From Motiliproteus sp041586615 (GTDB taxonomy: Bacteria > Pseudomonadota > Gammaproteobacteria > Pseudomonadales > Balneatricaceae): 59,076 bases of DNA. A program made the translations under genes and the position numbers. Below are positions 9,319 through 19,600 of the stretch, one piece after another. The notes under the pieces are model-generated. The model did no database searches. It saw only the letters and a program-made list of their open reading frames with translations, and was not told the origin of the DNA. Positions within the stretch are counted from its first letter, which is position 1. Each line of letters begins with the position of its first letter. The stretch is taken from the NCBI GenBank assembly GCA_041586615.1, contig JBFGZS010000022.1, positions 1 to 59,076 of the forward strand, given 5' to 3'.

Positions 9319-9525
9319 ATGTCTACAACTACTGGTACCGTTAAGTGGTTTAACGAAGCTAAAGGGTTTGGTTTTATCGAGCAGGAGTCTGGTCCAGACG
9401 TTTTTGCTCATTTTAGTGCTATTTCTGGTTCAGGTTTTAAGACCTTAGCTGAAGGCCAGAAAGTACAGTTCGCTGTTACTCAGGGCCAGAAAGGCCCACA
9501 AGCAGAGAACATCGAAGCGATCTAA
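9319..9525 (+). CDS. CspA-family cold-shock protein
   Basis: 68 residues covering one cold-shock domain. GTVKWFNEAKGFGFIE contains RNP1 and DVFAHFSAI contains RNP2. It binds single-stranded RNA or DNA as an RNA chaperone. Codon use differs from neighbours (many GTT, GCT, GGT codons), as in highly expressed genes. It has its own promoter, a leader of about 150 nt and a strong terminator, so it is a single-gene unit. Which CspA paralogue it matches cannot be told here. Confidence 0.95.
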   Translation: MSTTTGTVKWFNEAKGFGFIEQESGPDVFAHFSAISGSGFKTLAEGQKVQFAVTQGQKGPQAENIEAI

Positions 9526-9604
9526 TGCTTCGCACGTTATTTGGCCAGCTGAGTATTCGATACACGCGAGGCCTGCAGCCTTAATTGGCTGAGAAATAAC
9601 AAAA

Positions 9605-9636
9605 AGGGCGGAACTGACAGGTTCCGCCCTTTTTTG
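9605..9636 (+). terminator. Rho-independent terminator after the cold-shock gene
   Basis: GGGCGGAAC, a six-base loop, GTTCCGCCC and a run of six T. The stem is perfect. Confidence 0.9.
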
Positions 9637-9845
9637 TTGACCGAAAAACGCCCCCCTACCCTCGCCCGCTGGGGGCTATGGTGAAACGGTCGCCGTTCTG
9701 GGATAATCCCGTATGCAAAAAAATCAACCAGTGTCGTCAGTCTCCGGTTTTACCTGTCAAAACCCCAAGCCCTGCTACGACCCGCGCTGCGGATCTCCTA
9801 TTCCGCTGCTCTCTATTCTGCGCCCACGCAAGGTCTGAAAACCGC

Positions 9846-10703
9846 ATGAAAACCCCCAAACCGCTGCTGCCACTTATCGATGATGGTCTGATTGATGAAG
9901 TCATTCGTCCGTTAATGAGCGGCAAAGAAGCGGCTGTTTACCTGGTTCGCTGTGGTGCGGAAATCCGCTGTGCGAAAGTCTACAAAGAGGCGGCAAAACG
10001 CAGCTTTAAGCAGGCCGTTCAATACCGCGAAGGCCGTAAAGTTCGTAACAGCCGCCGCGCCCGGGCGATGGAGAAAGGCTCTAAATTTGGTCGCCGTGAA
10101 CAGGAAGAGGTCTGGCATAACGCCGAGGTCGATGCGCTGTATAAACTGGCGGATGCCGGCGTCCGAGTTCCCAAGCCCTACGGCTGTTTTGACGGCGTTC
10201 TGCTGATGGAGCTGATTACCGATGATAACGGCGAAGTCGCTCCGCGTCTGAATGACGTGATGATGTCCGCCGAACAGGCCCGGGAAGATCATGCGACCAT
10301 CATTCGTGATGTTGTACGTATGCTCTGTGCCGGCCTGGTTCACGGAGACCTGTCCGAATTCAACGTCCTGGTGGACGCCTACGGCCCCGTGATTATCGAC
10401 TTACCGCAAGCGGTGGATGCCGCCGCCAACAACCACGCTGAATGGATGCTGGCTCGGGATGTCGACAATATGACCACCTACTATGGCCAATACGCCCCGG
10501 AACTGCTCGGCACCCAGTATGCCAAAGAGATCTGGGCCCTGTATGAAGATGGCGAGCTACACCCGGAGGTCGAACTGAGCGGCCAGGTTGAAGCACCAAC
10601 CACACCCGCCGATGTCGATGCCGTGTTGCTGGAGATCAAGGCCGCGTTTGCGGAAGAGCAGGAGCGCAAAGAGCGAATGCAAGAAGCCGCCGAACTCGAC
10701 TAA
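9846..10703 (+). CDS. RIO1-type serine protein kinase
   Basis: About 285 residues from the ATG at 9846. An in-frame ATG at 9678 would add 56 residues without family resemblance, so the inner start is preferred (MKTPKPLLPLIDDG). Features are a RIO nucleotide loop (SGKEAAVYLVRCG), an ATP lysine (CAKVYKE), a catalytic loop (HGDLSEFNVL) and a metal-binding loop (IIDLPQAVD). Bacterial RIO kinases are soluble and mostly of unknown role; archaeal and eukaryotic members act in ribosome maturation. It stands alone downstream of the cold-shock gene terminator. Confidence 0.9.
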   Translation: MKTPKPLLPLIDDGLIDEVIRPLMSGKEAAVYLVRCGAEIRCAKVYKEAAKRSFKQAVQYREGRKVRNSRRARAMEKGSKFGRREQEEVWHNAEVDALYKLADAGVRVPKPYGCFDGVLLMELITDDNGEVAPRLNDVMMSAEQAREDHATIIRDVVRMLCAGLVHGDLSEFNVLVDAYGPVIIDLPQAVDAAANNHAEWMLARDVDNMTTYYGQYAPELLGTQYAKEIWALYEDGELHPEVELSGQVEAPTTPADVDAVLLEIKAAFAEEQERKERMQEAAELD

Positions 10704-11029
10704 CCTTACTGACCCACGGATCAGATCCCGTTAACTAGACGCTCCAGCAGGCCATGCATTCCAGCAGACCATGCATGCCGGCTGATAGTAACCCCGTCGA
10801 GCGCCCACTCGGCCGGCGAATGAAAATAATTCCCGAACCACGCCAAAAAATATCAATATATTCATCTCCCTGTAAATAATATTGCATTGACGTTGACGTA
10901 AAAGTCGCATAACTTGTGTGCCCAGCAACCCCATAAGGGTATTACGCTGGCAAGAACCGGGTCATCCAACCCGGATAACAACAAGAACTTGCTCTATCGC
11001 TGTGATCCAACGATGGAAAGGATACGACT
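10704..11029 (+). other. Non-coding gap before the leucine-type dehydrogenase, with a candidate promoter
   Basis: No gene is supported here. A weak promoter-like pair, TTGACG (10887-10892) and TAACTT (10910-10915) with a 17-bp spacer, points toward the dehydrogenase gene and would give a long leader of about 340 nt. Two 17-bp near-copies (CCAGCAGGCCATGCATT type) lie around 10743-10776. Confidence 0.35.
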
Positions 11030-11173
11030 ATGAAATCCCCCTACAAGACGACTTCTGTTCATCTCTGGCTGATGCCTGCGCTCCATCCTCTGTCGGACTC
11101 TTCGGGCGACTCCTCAGGCTTACTCCGCGGGTTTAATAGCGCCGAATGGTTCCTGATCAATCCCGCCGATTAA
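11030..11173 (+). CDS. Candidate 47-codon leader ORF
   Basis: An ATG at 11030 is preceded by GGAAAGGA at a proper distance. The frame encodes a 47-residue peptide starting MKSPYKTTSVHLWLM and ending before TAA at 11171. It is rather rich in leucine and serine codons. A GTCTGG...CCAGAC inverted pair follows within 60 bp, before the dehydrogenase start. It could be a leader peptide in an attenuation-type control of the downstream gene, or chance. No family is recognised. Confidence 0.3.
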   Translation: MKSPYKTTSVHLWLMPALHPLSDSSGDSSGLLRGFNSAEWFLINPAD

Positions 11174-11260
11174 CGAACACAACGGGTCTGGTTACGAGCA
11201 GCTGCCTGCAACAGTCTTCACCAGACTGATGATACCTAAGCATCATTGGACAGATAAATT

Positions 11261-12361
11261 ATGAGCGTTTTTAGTCACCCAGAATTTGATAACCACCAAG
11301 CCGTTCACTTTTGCAGCGACTCTGAAACCGGTCTGCGCGCCATTATTGCGGTGCATAACAGCAATCTCGGCCCCGCCTTAGGCGGATGTCGCATGTGGCC
11401 CTATGCTTCCGATGAAGAAGCCCTGCGCGATGTGCTGCGTCTTTCCAAAGGGATGACGTACAAGTCCGCCTTGGCTAATCTGCCTCTCGGTGGTGGTAAG
11501 TCTGTCATTATCGGCGACCCTCGCCAGCATAAAACCGACGACCTTCTACGTGCCATGGGTCGCTTCCTCGAACAACTCGGCGGGTCGTACATCGCCGCGG
11601 AAGATTCTGGCACCAGCGTGCGGGATCTACAGATCATTGGCCTGGAAACAGACTATGTCGCAGGCGTTCAGGAAAAAGCCGGCATTCTGGGAGCGTCCAG
11701 CAGTGGCGATCCATCGCCAGCCACCGCCTACGGCACCTTCATCGGCCTGAAAGCCGCCGTGGCGCATAAGTTGGGACGCGCGGACCTAGAAGGCCTGAAG
11801 GTCGCCATTCAGGGCGTCGGCAATGTTGGCTTCCGCCTTGCCCGCCATCTGCATGAGGCTGGCGCGCAATTGTGGGTCAGCGATATTTATCCCGAACAGG
11901 TCAGCCGCGCCGTTGACGCGTTTGGCGCGCAGGCGGTGTCCTCCGCGGAGATTATGCACCTGGACGTTGATGTCTTCGCACCCTGCGCCCTGGGCGCCGT
12001 GATCAATGACCTGTCCATTCCTCATCTGAAAGCCTCCATCATCGCCGGTGCGGCGAATAACCAACTCGCGGAGGAACGCCATGGGCAGGCGCTGCTGGAA
12101 CGCGGCATTCTGTATACGCCAGACTTCGTCATCAACGCCGGAGGCATTATCGACGTCTGCTACGAGCGCCATGGTCATGACGCCGCCAAGGTTCAGGCCC
12201 ATGTTGAAGGTATCGCCGCCACGCTGAAAGAGATCTTTGCCCGCTCTGATCGTGAAGGCCTGCCGACCGGAATCATCGCCAATCAATTGGCCGAAGAACG
12301 CTTCCTTGGCCACATCAGGACAGGGGGCAGCGTGGGAACGCCGCAGGCCTTGGCCAGCTAA
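11261..12361 (+). CDS. Leucine dehydrogenase (Glu/Leu/Phe/Val dehydrogenase family)
   Basis: 366 residues, the usual length of leucine dehydrogenase and shorter than the 427-residue glutamate dehydrogenase also in this window. LPLGGGKSVI holds the catalytic lysine region, with a second lysine at KGMTYKSAL. The NAD-binding fold has VAIQGVGNVGFRLA, with a conserved AGAANNQL further on. It deaminates branched-chain amino acids to 2-oxo acids with NAD in the cytoplasm. Substrate choice among Leu, Val and Phe cannot be fixed by eye. A Na+-coupled amino-acid-type transporter follows on the same strand. Confidence 0.88.
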   Translation: MSVFSHPEFDNHQAVHFCSDSETGLRAIIAVHNSNLGPALGGCRMWPYASDEEALRDVLRLSKGMTYKSALANLPLGGGKSVIIGDPRQHKTDDLLRAMGRFLEQLGGSYIAAEDSGTSVRDLQIIGLETDYVAGVQEKAGILGASSSGDPSPATAYGTFIGLKAAVAHKLGRADLEGLKVAIQGVGNVGFRLARHLHEAGAQLWVSDIYPEQVSRAVDAFGAQAVSSAEIMHLDVDVFAPCALGAVINDLSIPHLKASIIAGAANNQLAEERHGQALLERGILYTPDFVINAGGIIDVCYERHGHDAAKVQAHVEGIAATLKEIFARSDREGLPTGIIANQLAEERFLGHIRTGGSVGTPQALAS

Positions 12362-12485
12362 CGTCGCGCCTGACACGACCGACCTAACTCACCCCCAGAC
12401 GTAGCCGTTCTGGGGCCGGAGCAGGTCGGTTAACGGGCCAAATCAACTCAATGAACGAATAAAAATAACACGACAGGAACGCTTT

Positions 12486-13895
12486 ATGACTACAACATCC
12501 GCAACATCGGCCGCTGCAGGTTCGTCAAGGCAAGCCGCGGCACCACGCCTCTGGTCGTCCCGATTCGCCTTTATCCTGGCCGCGACCGGCTCCGCCGTCG
12601 GCCTGGGTAATATCTGGAAGTTTCCGTATATCACCGGTGAAAACGGTGGCGGCGCGTTTGTTCTGGTCTACCTGCTTTGTATCGCACTGATCGGTTTGCC
12701 GATCATGATCGGCGAAGTTCTGATCGGCCGTAGAGGCCGTCACAACCCGATTACCGCCGTGCAGGCAATCGCGGCAGAGCAGGGCTGTTCGCCACGTTGG
12801 AAAGCCCTTGGCTGGCTGGGTGTGTGCGCCTCATTTATCATCCTGTCGTTTTATGCCGTGATTGGCGGCTGGGCGGTTTCTTACGTCGGCACCAGCCTCA
12901 ATGGCAGCTTTGTCGGCGCCGATGCCGACCAAATTGGCGCGATGTTTGGCGGGTTGCTCGCCGACCCCTGGACGCTGCTGCTGTGGCACAGCATATTTAT
13001 GCTGCTGGTTATCGCGGTGGTGGCACGCGGCGTACAAGCGGGCTTAGAAAAAGCGGTCACCTGGTTGATGCCTGCCCTGTTCGTCCTGCTGCTGGTGATG
13101 GTCGGTTACGCGGCCGCCACCGCTAACTTTATGGACGGGGTTCGCTTTCTGTTTGAACCCGACTTTTCCAAGCTCAGCACCGAGGGCGTGCTGACGGCCA
13201 TGGGCCATGCGTTCTTCACCCTGAGCCTGGGTATGGGCGTCATGATGGCTTACGGTGCCTATCTGCCCAAAGGCGTGTCGATTGTACGCGTCAGTATCGC
13301 CGTTTCACTGATGGATACGCTGGTCGCGCTGTTGGCTGGCCTGGCAATTTTCCCCATCGTGTTCGCTAACGGTCTTGAGCCAGGCGCAGGCCCTGGTCTG
13401 ATCTTCCAGACGCTGCCACTGGCCTTCGGTCAAATGCCCGGTGGCACCCTCTTCGGCAGCTTGTTCTTCCTGTTGCTGGTATTTGCAGCCTGGACCTCGG
13501 CCATTTCTCTGCTGGAGCCCGTTGTCGCCTGGCTGGAAGAGAAGCGCGGTGTCAGCCGGGTATTGAGCACGCTCGTCGCCGGCAGCGCGGTCTGGCTACT
13601 GGGTATCGCCTCTATTCTATCGCTGAACCTGTGGTCCGATGTCACTCCGCTGGGGATGTTCACCATGTTCGAAGGTAAGACCATCTTTGACCTGCTGGAC
13701 TTCTTGACGGCCAACATCATGCTGCCTCTGGGCGGTCTGCTGGTCGCGGTTTTTGTCGGCTGGTTTATTTCGCGCCAAGCACTCGCACAAGAGTTGGGGC
13801 AAGAGAACTCGCTGGGCTTCAAGCTGTGGCACGCGGCTATCCGCTATATCACGCCACTCGCGGTACTGGTGGTCTTTATTTATAACCTGAGTTAA
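12486..13895 (+). CDS. Neurotransmitter:sodium symporter family transporter
   Basis: 469 residues with about eleven or twelve membrane helices. The signature of helix 1 (FILAATGSAVGLGNIWKFP) is clear, as is the helix 6 region. Bacterial members such as LeuT and TnaT import amino acids with sodium across the inner membrane. It lies 124 bp after the leucine dehydrogenase, and a hairpin in the gap (CCCCAGA...TCTGGGG, 12393-12415) has no T tail. Co-function in uptake and catabolism of branched-chain amino acids is inferred from this position. Confidence 0.92.
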   Translation: MTTTSATSAAAGSSRQAAAPRLWSSRFAFILAATGSAVGLGNIWKFPYITGENGGGAFVLVYLLCIALIGLPIMIGEVLIGRRGRHNPITAVQAIAAEQGCSPRWKALGWLGVCASFIILSFYAVIGGWAVSYVGTSLNGSFVGADADQIGAMFGGLLADPWTLLLWHSIFMLLVIAVVARGVQAGLEKAVTWLMPALFVLLLVMVGYAAATANFMDGVRFLFEPDFSKLSTEGVLTAMGHAFFTLSLGMGVMMAYGAYLPKGVSIVRVSIAVSLMDTLVALLAGLAIFPIVFANGLEPGAGPGLIFQTLPLAFGQMPGGTLFGSLFFLLLVFAAWTSAISLLEPVVAWLEEKRGVSRVLSTLVAGSAVWLLGIASILSLNLWSDVTPLGMFTMFEGKTIFDLLDFLTANIMLPLGGLLVAVFVGWFISRQALAQELGQENSLGFKLWHAAIRYITPLAVLVVFIYNLS

Positions 13896-14062
13896 GCCCG
13901 CGCGGATTCGGCACCTACGATTTTCTCGACTTGTTAACCTGGTGGGCAAATAGGTCTCCATACCTATCTGTCCATCGTCCCCTCCAACGCGCTACGGGAA
14001 TATTGCGGCCGCACGATACATGGAGTTACCCCCAAGCGTCTTCTGACTGAATATAACGCGGA

Positions 14063-14320
14063 CTACCCCGCGTTTTCCGCATCACCCGCCTTGAGCAGTG
14101 CCAGTCCCTTGGTACGCTGACTGTGGATCAAGGCAACCTTCTTCTCAATCTCACGTCGCCGCTCAGGGTCCTGCTCCCCGTCGAGCCGCTCCTGCCACTT
14201 GCGTTCTTTGTGTTTCAATTCGGCCAACACCTCTTTCAGCGCCTCACGTTTGCGCTGCTTCGCACGCAAATCGGCATCAAACAGCAGGTGCAGCTTTTCC
14301 AGCAGTTTACGGGTTTTCAC
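14063..14320 (-). CDS. Small charged coiled-coil protein
   Basis: 85 residues, almost all predicted helix and very rich in Lys, Arg, Glu and Leu. It starts MKTRKLLEKLHLLF and has a KEVLAELKHKERKWQERL core, so a coiled coil is likely. There is no membrane segment or signal peptide. It begins 23 bp after the stop of the Na/Pi cotransporter gene on the same strand and is probably co-transcribed. It may be an accessory or regulator of that transporter, but this is guesswork from position. Confidence 0.7.
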   Translation of the reverse strand: MKTRKLLEKLHLLFDADLRAKQRKREALKEVLAELKHKERKWQERLDGEQDPERRREIEKKVALIHSQRTKGLALLKAGDAENAG

Positions 14321-14343
14321 GGCGTCACCTCCGGTGCTCGACT

Positions 14344-16155
14344 CTATTCATGTTCCGTTTTCAGGAGTACTGCCTTGATCTCGGATTCATCCAGGGAGAT
14401 CTCCCGCTCTGCACGTTGTTTGAGAGTCTGACGGGATATGAACAGTGTGGCCGCCATGTCGACCAGGCTACGCTGTATCTCGTTAGCATAGCCACTGTCG
14501 TTGATCAGCGATGTGCCCATTTCCGGTGTAATACGGTTTTCGCGGATCATCTGATACAGACGCTGTGATTGCTTTTTTTCCCGCGCCTGAATCCCCAGCT
14601 TAAATTCATCCAGGCTCAGGACCGTGGTTGCCTGATCATCCTCAGCGCGGATCTGTTCCAACTCTCTAAACAGGGACACCAGATCCAGTCGCAGTCGGTT
14701 GTATTCATGCCGAATGCTGTGATTATCCGATAAGGCGTAGCGAATGGTGTTCTTCTGCAGATGTTTAGCCGCTTTAACCGCCTCGAGAATATTGCGGTTG
14801 GCATCACGCAACCAGTGTACCTGTGCAGACTGATCCTCCTCCCAGGTAAAGGAGGCCTCGCTGATAAATTTAATCACGGCGGAGGAGATACGTTTAACCC
14901 GACGCTCGTATTGGTCGTCCATATCCAGGTGTGTGATACGGCGCTGCTGGTCCAGTATTTTATCCAGTTTGAGGACTGGATTCAGCGCCTCGTTCACCGG
15001 CAGCCCAAGCCCGCGCAGGATAATATCCCGTGCATTATCATAAATATACAGCGTTTCATTGCGCACTGCTTCAACCGCGGTATCGGGAAATTCAATCGCC
15101 GCGTCGACGATAAAGCGCGGGCTATCAGCCGGTTTATCCTTATCGACGATCACCCGTTCCAGAAATATCACCATCCGCGAGATCAACGGTAACATCAGCA
15201 ACACACCCAACAAATTGAACAACGTGTGGAACACCGCCAATTTAAGGGTGTAATCCTCGGCATCAATGCCCAACCCTTGGCTGATACCGTCCACCGCCCA
15301 GGTTAGTTGCGAAATAAGCACTATCGCCACCACGCCGATGCCGAGATTGAACAACAGATGGGCACCGGCCAGGCGTCGCCCCGCCGCATTGGAACCCATC
15401 GCGCCGATAATAACGGTAATGGTGGTTCCCACGTTAGCGCCAATGACAACGGCTAACGCATTTTCGTAGGAGATCTGCCCCGCGGCCAGTGCAGTGATAA
15501 TCAACACCAGCGTGGCATGACTGGTCTGCATAACCACCGTCGCGGTAATACCGATCACACAGAAAAGAAATAATCCCGGATACCCGGCAACGGCGTAATT
15601 CGTCAGGTCGATGCCGTCTTTAAATGCGTCGAACCCTTCTTTCATATAGTGGATGCCAAGGAACAGAAAGCCCAGTCCAGCCAGGATATAACCCGCGCCT
15701 TTCATGGCGCGGGACTTCTGGAACACCAGAATCACCCCAAACACCAGCATGGGCATAGCGTAGGCGGAAATTTTTACTTTCAAACCGAACCCAGCCACTA
15801 ACCAGGCACCGGTCGTCGTACCAAGGTTTGCGCCGAAAATAATACCGATACCTTCACTCAGTCCCAGCATCCCGGCGCTGAGGAAGGAAATGCTGATCAC
15901 CGAAACCAAGGTACTGGACTGCATCAGCGCGGTCGAAACCACACCAAAGCTCAAACTTTTCCACTGCGTATTGGTGCTACGGCGTAAAATTCTCTCCAAA
16001 ACGCCGCCGCTAAAGGCTCGAAACCCCTCTTCCAGCGCTAACATACCAAACAGAAAAATCGCCACACCGGCGGAAATCGCCTTAAAGTTCGGACTTACCC
16101 AGAATCCGTAGGCCAGTAACAGAAAAATAGCCGGCAATAAAATTTTGCGTAACAT
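14344..16155 (-). CDS. Na/Pi-cotransporter family protein with PhoU-like C-terminus
   Basis: 603 residues. The N-terminal half has two Na/Pi cotransporter repeats with the QSSTLVSVISISFLSAGM and QTSHATLVLIITALA motifs; the QSS/QTS pair is the family hallmark. About nine membrane helices run to residue 330. The C-terminal half (about 350-590) is soluble and helical, like PhoU. Bacterial members transport phosphate with sodium, or export it, with the PhoU part in control. It begins a two-gene unit with the coiled-coil gene downstream. Confidence 0.9.
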   Translation of the reverse strand: MLRKILLPAIFLLLAYGFWVSPNFKAISAGVAIFLFGMLALEEGFRAFSGGVLERILRRSTNTQWKSLSFGVVSTALMQSSTLVSVISISFLSAGMLGLSEGIGIIFGANLGTTTGAWLVAGFGLKVKISAYAMPMLVFGVILVFQKSRAMKGAGYILAGLGFLFLGIHYMKEGFDAFKDGIDLTNYAVAGYPGLFLFCVIGITATVVMQTSHATLVLIITALAAGQISYENALAVVIGANVGTTITVIIGAMGSNAAGRRLAGAHLLFNLGIGVVAIVLISQLTWAVDGISQGLGIDAEDYTLKLAVFHTLFNLLGVLLMLPLISRMVIFLERVIVDKDKPADSPRFIVDAAIEFPDTAVEAVRNETLYIYDNARDIILRGLGLPVNEALNPVLKLDKILDQQRRITHLDMDDQYERRVKRISSAVIKFISEASFTWEEDQSAQVHWLRDANRNILEAVKAAKHLQKNTIRYALSDNHSIRHEYNRLRLDLVSLFRELEQIRAEDDQATTVLSLDEFKLGIQAREKKQSQRLYQMIRENRITPEMGTSLINDSGYANEIQRSLVDMAATLFISRQTLKQRAEREISLDESEIKAVLLKTEHE

Positions 16156-16695
16156 ATCAACAACTCATCATGACAAGTCAGCATATATCCCTCAGATCAA
16201 CCCCATGCGGATCCGGGTGCGGCCACGCTCCAGCCGAAGATACCGTCAAACCTGAGGAATAACAAAGGATAAAAGCCTCTGCCAAATTCAGTCGCCGCAC
16301 ACTGAATGTAATTAACGTCGCTCAAGCAACGCCCACGGCGGGGGCAACGGCAGAACAAGACGCCACATCCAATGGACGACCGGGCAGCAAGGAGGAGATG
16401 GACAACTCATGGGGCAAACCAGCAAATCCGAGTTCCGGTTCAAGATCCCAACCTTCGATAATGTCATAAGTATAGCCGAGGCGACGGTGCAATTTGCAAT
16501 GCAGACGTATATGTAACACCCATGGGTATGTTTCAAGGGGCGTATGTATCAAGGGACGTATGAATCAAGGGGCGTCTGTTTCAAGGAGCCTTTGACAGCA
16601 GCGAAAGCAACTGCGGCTGTAAGCCTTTCGTCCGCCTGCCTACCGATCGTGAATCCACTATACTGGCTCGCTCTTTACAAGGCAGCGGGGGCAGG
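16156..16695. other. Divergent intergenic region with a tandem array
   Basis: This 540-bp spacer separates the minus-strand Na/Pi gene from the plus-strand oxoprolinase. Apart from the tandem array at 16527-16590 nothing clear is seen. Short minus-strand frames of 74-76 codons across 16312-16552 have no recognisable protein features and overlap each other. Confidence 0.5.
16527..16590 (+). repeat. Tandem array, four 16-bp units
   Basis: Units at 16527, 16543, 16559 and 16575 follow the pattern TATGTTTCAAGGGGCG with one to three changes each. It lies about 105 bp upstream of the oxoprolinase start. Confidence 0.85.
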
Positions 16696-19600
16696 ATGTC
16701 GACGAACAGATTAGACAAAAAATTGTGGCAGTTCTGGATCGATCGCGGCGGTACCTTTACCGATATTGTTGCGCTAACCCCTGCTGGCGAGCGGGTTTGT
16801 CATAAATTACTCTCTGAAAACCCCGAGCAATACCCGGACGCCGCACTGCAAGGCATCCGCAACCTGATGGGAGTTGCGGCCCATGAGCCGATCCCCGGGC
16901 ACCAGATCGCCGCCGTTAAAATGGGCACGACGGTCGCCACCAACGCACTCCTCGAACGCAAAGGTGAACCCACCTTGCTGCTGATCAATCGGGGGCTGCG
17001 TGATGCCCTGCGTATTGGCTACCAGAACCGTCCGCACCTGTTTGATCTTCATATTCAACTGCCTGAATTGCTCTACTGCGAGGTCGCCGAAGTGACCGAA
17101 CGCACCGGCGCACACGGCGAGCAGGTTACGCCACTGGATGAAGCGGCCGCTCGCCGTGCGCTAGAAACCTCCTTCCAGCGCGGACTGCGCGCGGTAGCGA
17201 TCGTGCTGATGCACGGTTACCGCTACCCGGCCCAGGAGACGCGTCTGGCCGAACTGGCCCGTCAGATCGGTTTTACACAGATCTCCACCAGCCACGAAAC
17301 CAGCCCGTTAATGAAATTGGTCAGCCGCGGTGATACCACCGTGGTCGACGCCTACTTGTCGCCGATTTTACGCCGCTACGTCGACCGGGTTGCTGAGGAG
17401 CTCCCCTGTGTCCGTCTGATGTTTATGCAGTCCAACGGCGGACTGGTGGATGCCAGCCGCTTTCAGGGGCGCGATTCCATTCTTTCCGGCCCCGCCGGGG
17501 GTATCGTCGGCGCCGCGCAAACGTGCGAGAAAGCCGGTTTCAAACGGCTGATCGGATTTGATATGGGCGGCACCTCAACCGACGTCACCCACTATGCCGG
17601 CGAGTACGAACGGACCTTTGAGACCCAGGTGGCCGGTGTGCGCATGCGGGCGCCGATGATGCAGATTCATACCGTCGCCGCCGGTGGGGGCTCGATCTTA
17701 AGCTTTGACGGCAGCCGACTGCGGGTTGGTCCAGAGTCCGCCGGCGCCAATCCGGGTCCAGCCTGTTACCGTCGGGGCGGGCCATTGACCGTCACCGATT
17801 GCAATCTGATGCTGGGCCGCATCGATCCGCGCTTTTTCCCCGCCGTCTTTGGTCCCCAGGCCGACCAGCCGCTGGACCCGATAATTGTTCGGCAAAAGTT
17901 CACCGAGCTGGCTGCACAGATCAACCAGGTAACCGGGGGATCGCACAGCGCCGAAGCGATTGCCCGCGGTTATTTACAAATCGCCGTGGAAAATATGGCC
18001 AACGCGATCAAGGAGATCTCCACCCAACGCGGCTACGACATCAGCCACTACGTGTTGTGCTGTTTCGGTGGCGCCGGTGGGCAACACGCCTGTCAGGTTG
18101 CCGACACCCTGGGCATGTCCCAGGTTATGCTGCATCCGCTGGCCGGCGTCCTGTCTGCCTATGGCATGGGACTGGCGGATATCCGCAGCCTGCACCAACA
18201 AGCGGTCGAGCAGCCCTTTGATGCGGCCTTGCTTGCGCAGCTGGACGTGACGCTAGATAACCTGAGTCAGCGCTGTAGCAACGATGTCATCGAGCAGGGT
18301 ATTGTTGCCGACGCGATCAGCCTGCAGCAGCGGGTTCATCTCAAATACGCGGGGACGGATTCGGCGTTACAGGTGGCGTTAACCGACATCGCGGGGACTC
18401 AACAGGCCTTTGCCGACGCCCATCGTCAGCGTTACGGCTTTATCGTCGAAGATAAGCCACTGGTCTTGGAGGCGATCTCGGTTGAAGCGATCGGGCATAC
18501 GGGTTCGGCTGAGACCGAGGCCGCCACACCGCCTATATCAACAAAGTCCAAAGCAACGCCGAATATAACGCCTAAACCTTGCGGGCAGGGCAGCATGTGG
18601 ATCGAGGGGCAACGTCAGACGATCCCGCGGTTCCAGCGCGACGACCTGGGCAACAACGCCCGCATCCGGGGTCCGGCATTGATCGTGGAAGCGACCGGTA
18701 CCAACGTGATCGAGCCCGGTTGGGAAGCGCATTGCACCGCCCTGGGCGACCTGATTCTGACCCGGATCGACCCGCTGGCGCGTCAGGCCGCGATCGGCAC
18801 TGCCGTGGATCCGGTTATGCTGGAGGTGTTTAACAACCTGTTTATGTCCATCGCCGAACAGATGGGGTCGACCCTGGAAAACACCAGCTATTCGGTCAAC
18901 GTCAAAGAACGGCTGGACTTTTCTTGCGCTATTTTCGATCAGGATGGCCATCTGGTGGCTAACGCCCCGCATATGCCGGTCCATCTGGGATCCATGTGGC
19001 AAAGTATTCAGAGTGTCATGTCAGCCCACAAGGCCAGCATGGCGCCGGGGGATATCTTCGTGTTGAACGCCCCCTACAACGGCGGCACCCACCTACCGGA
19101 TATCACGGTTGTAACGCCGGTATTCGACAGCGCAGGTCACGACGTGCTGTTTTACGTGGCCTCGCGGGGACACCATGCCGATATCGGCGGTATCACCCCC
19201 GGCTCTATGCCGCCGGACAGCGTGTCTGTCGAGGAAGAAGGGATCCTGCTCGATAACCTGATACTGGTCAAACAGGGTCAGTTTCAGGAAGCCATGCTCC
19301 GCGATCGGCTGTCCAGCGGCCCCTACCCGGCCCGCAATCCGGATCAGAATATCGCCGATTTAAAAGCCCAGATCGCCGCCAATGCCAAGGGAATGCAGGA
19401 GCTGCAGCGTATGATCGCACAGTTCAGCCTACCGGTGGTTCAGGCCTACATGGGCCATGTGCAGGACAACGCCGAAGAATCGGTCCGCCGCGTCCTGGCA
19501 ACGCTTCCCGATGGCGAATACTGCTACCGGGTCGACAACGGTGCGCAAGTTCAGGTTTCGATCCGGGTCGATCGGGTTGCACGTCAGGCTCGCATCGATT

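Noticed and set aside
10918..11136. 72-codon frame before leucine dehydrogenase
   Set aside because: No ribosome site and no recognisable protein; it overlaps the better-supported 11030-11173 frame.
16312..16552. Two overlapping minus-strand frames of 74-76 codons
   Set aside because: Mutually overlapping, crossing a tandem array, and no protein features.
16527..16590. CRISPR-like array
   Set aside because: Units are directly tandem without spacers and no cas genes are present. The same holds for the arrays at 23568, 38791, 45957 and 47105.
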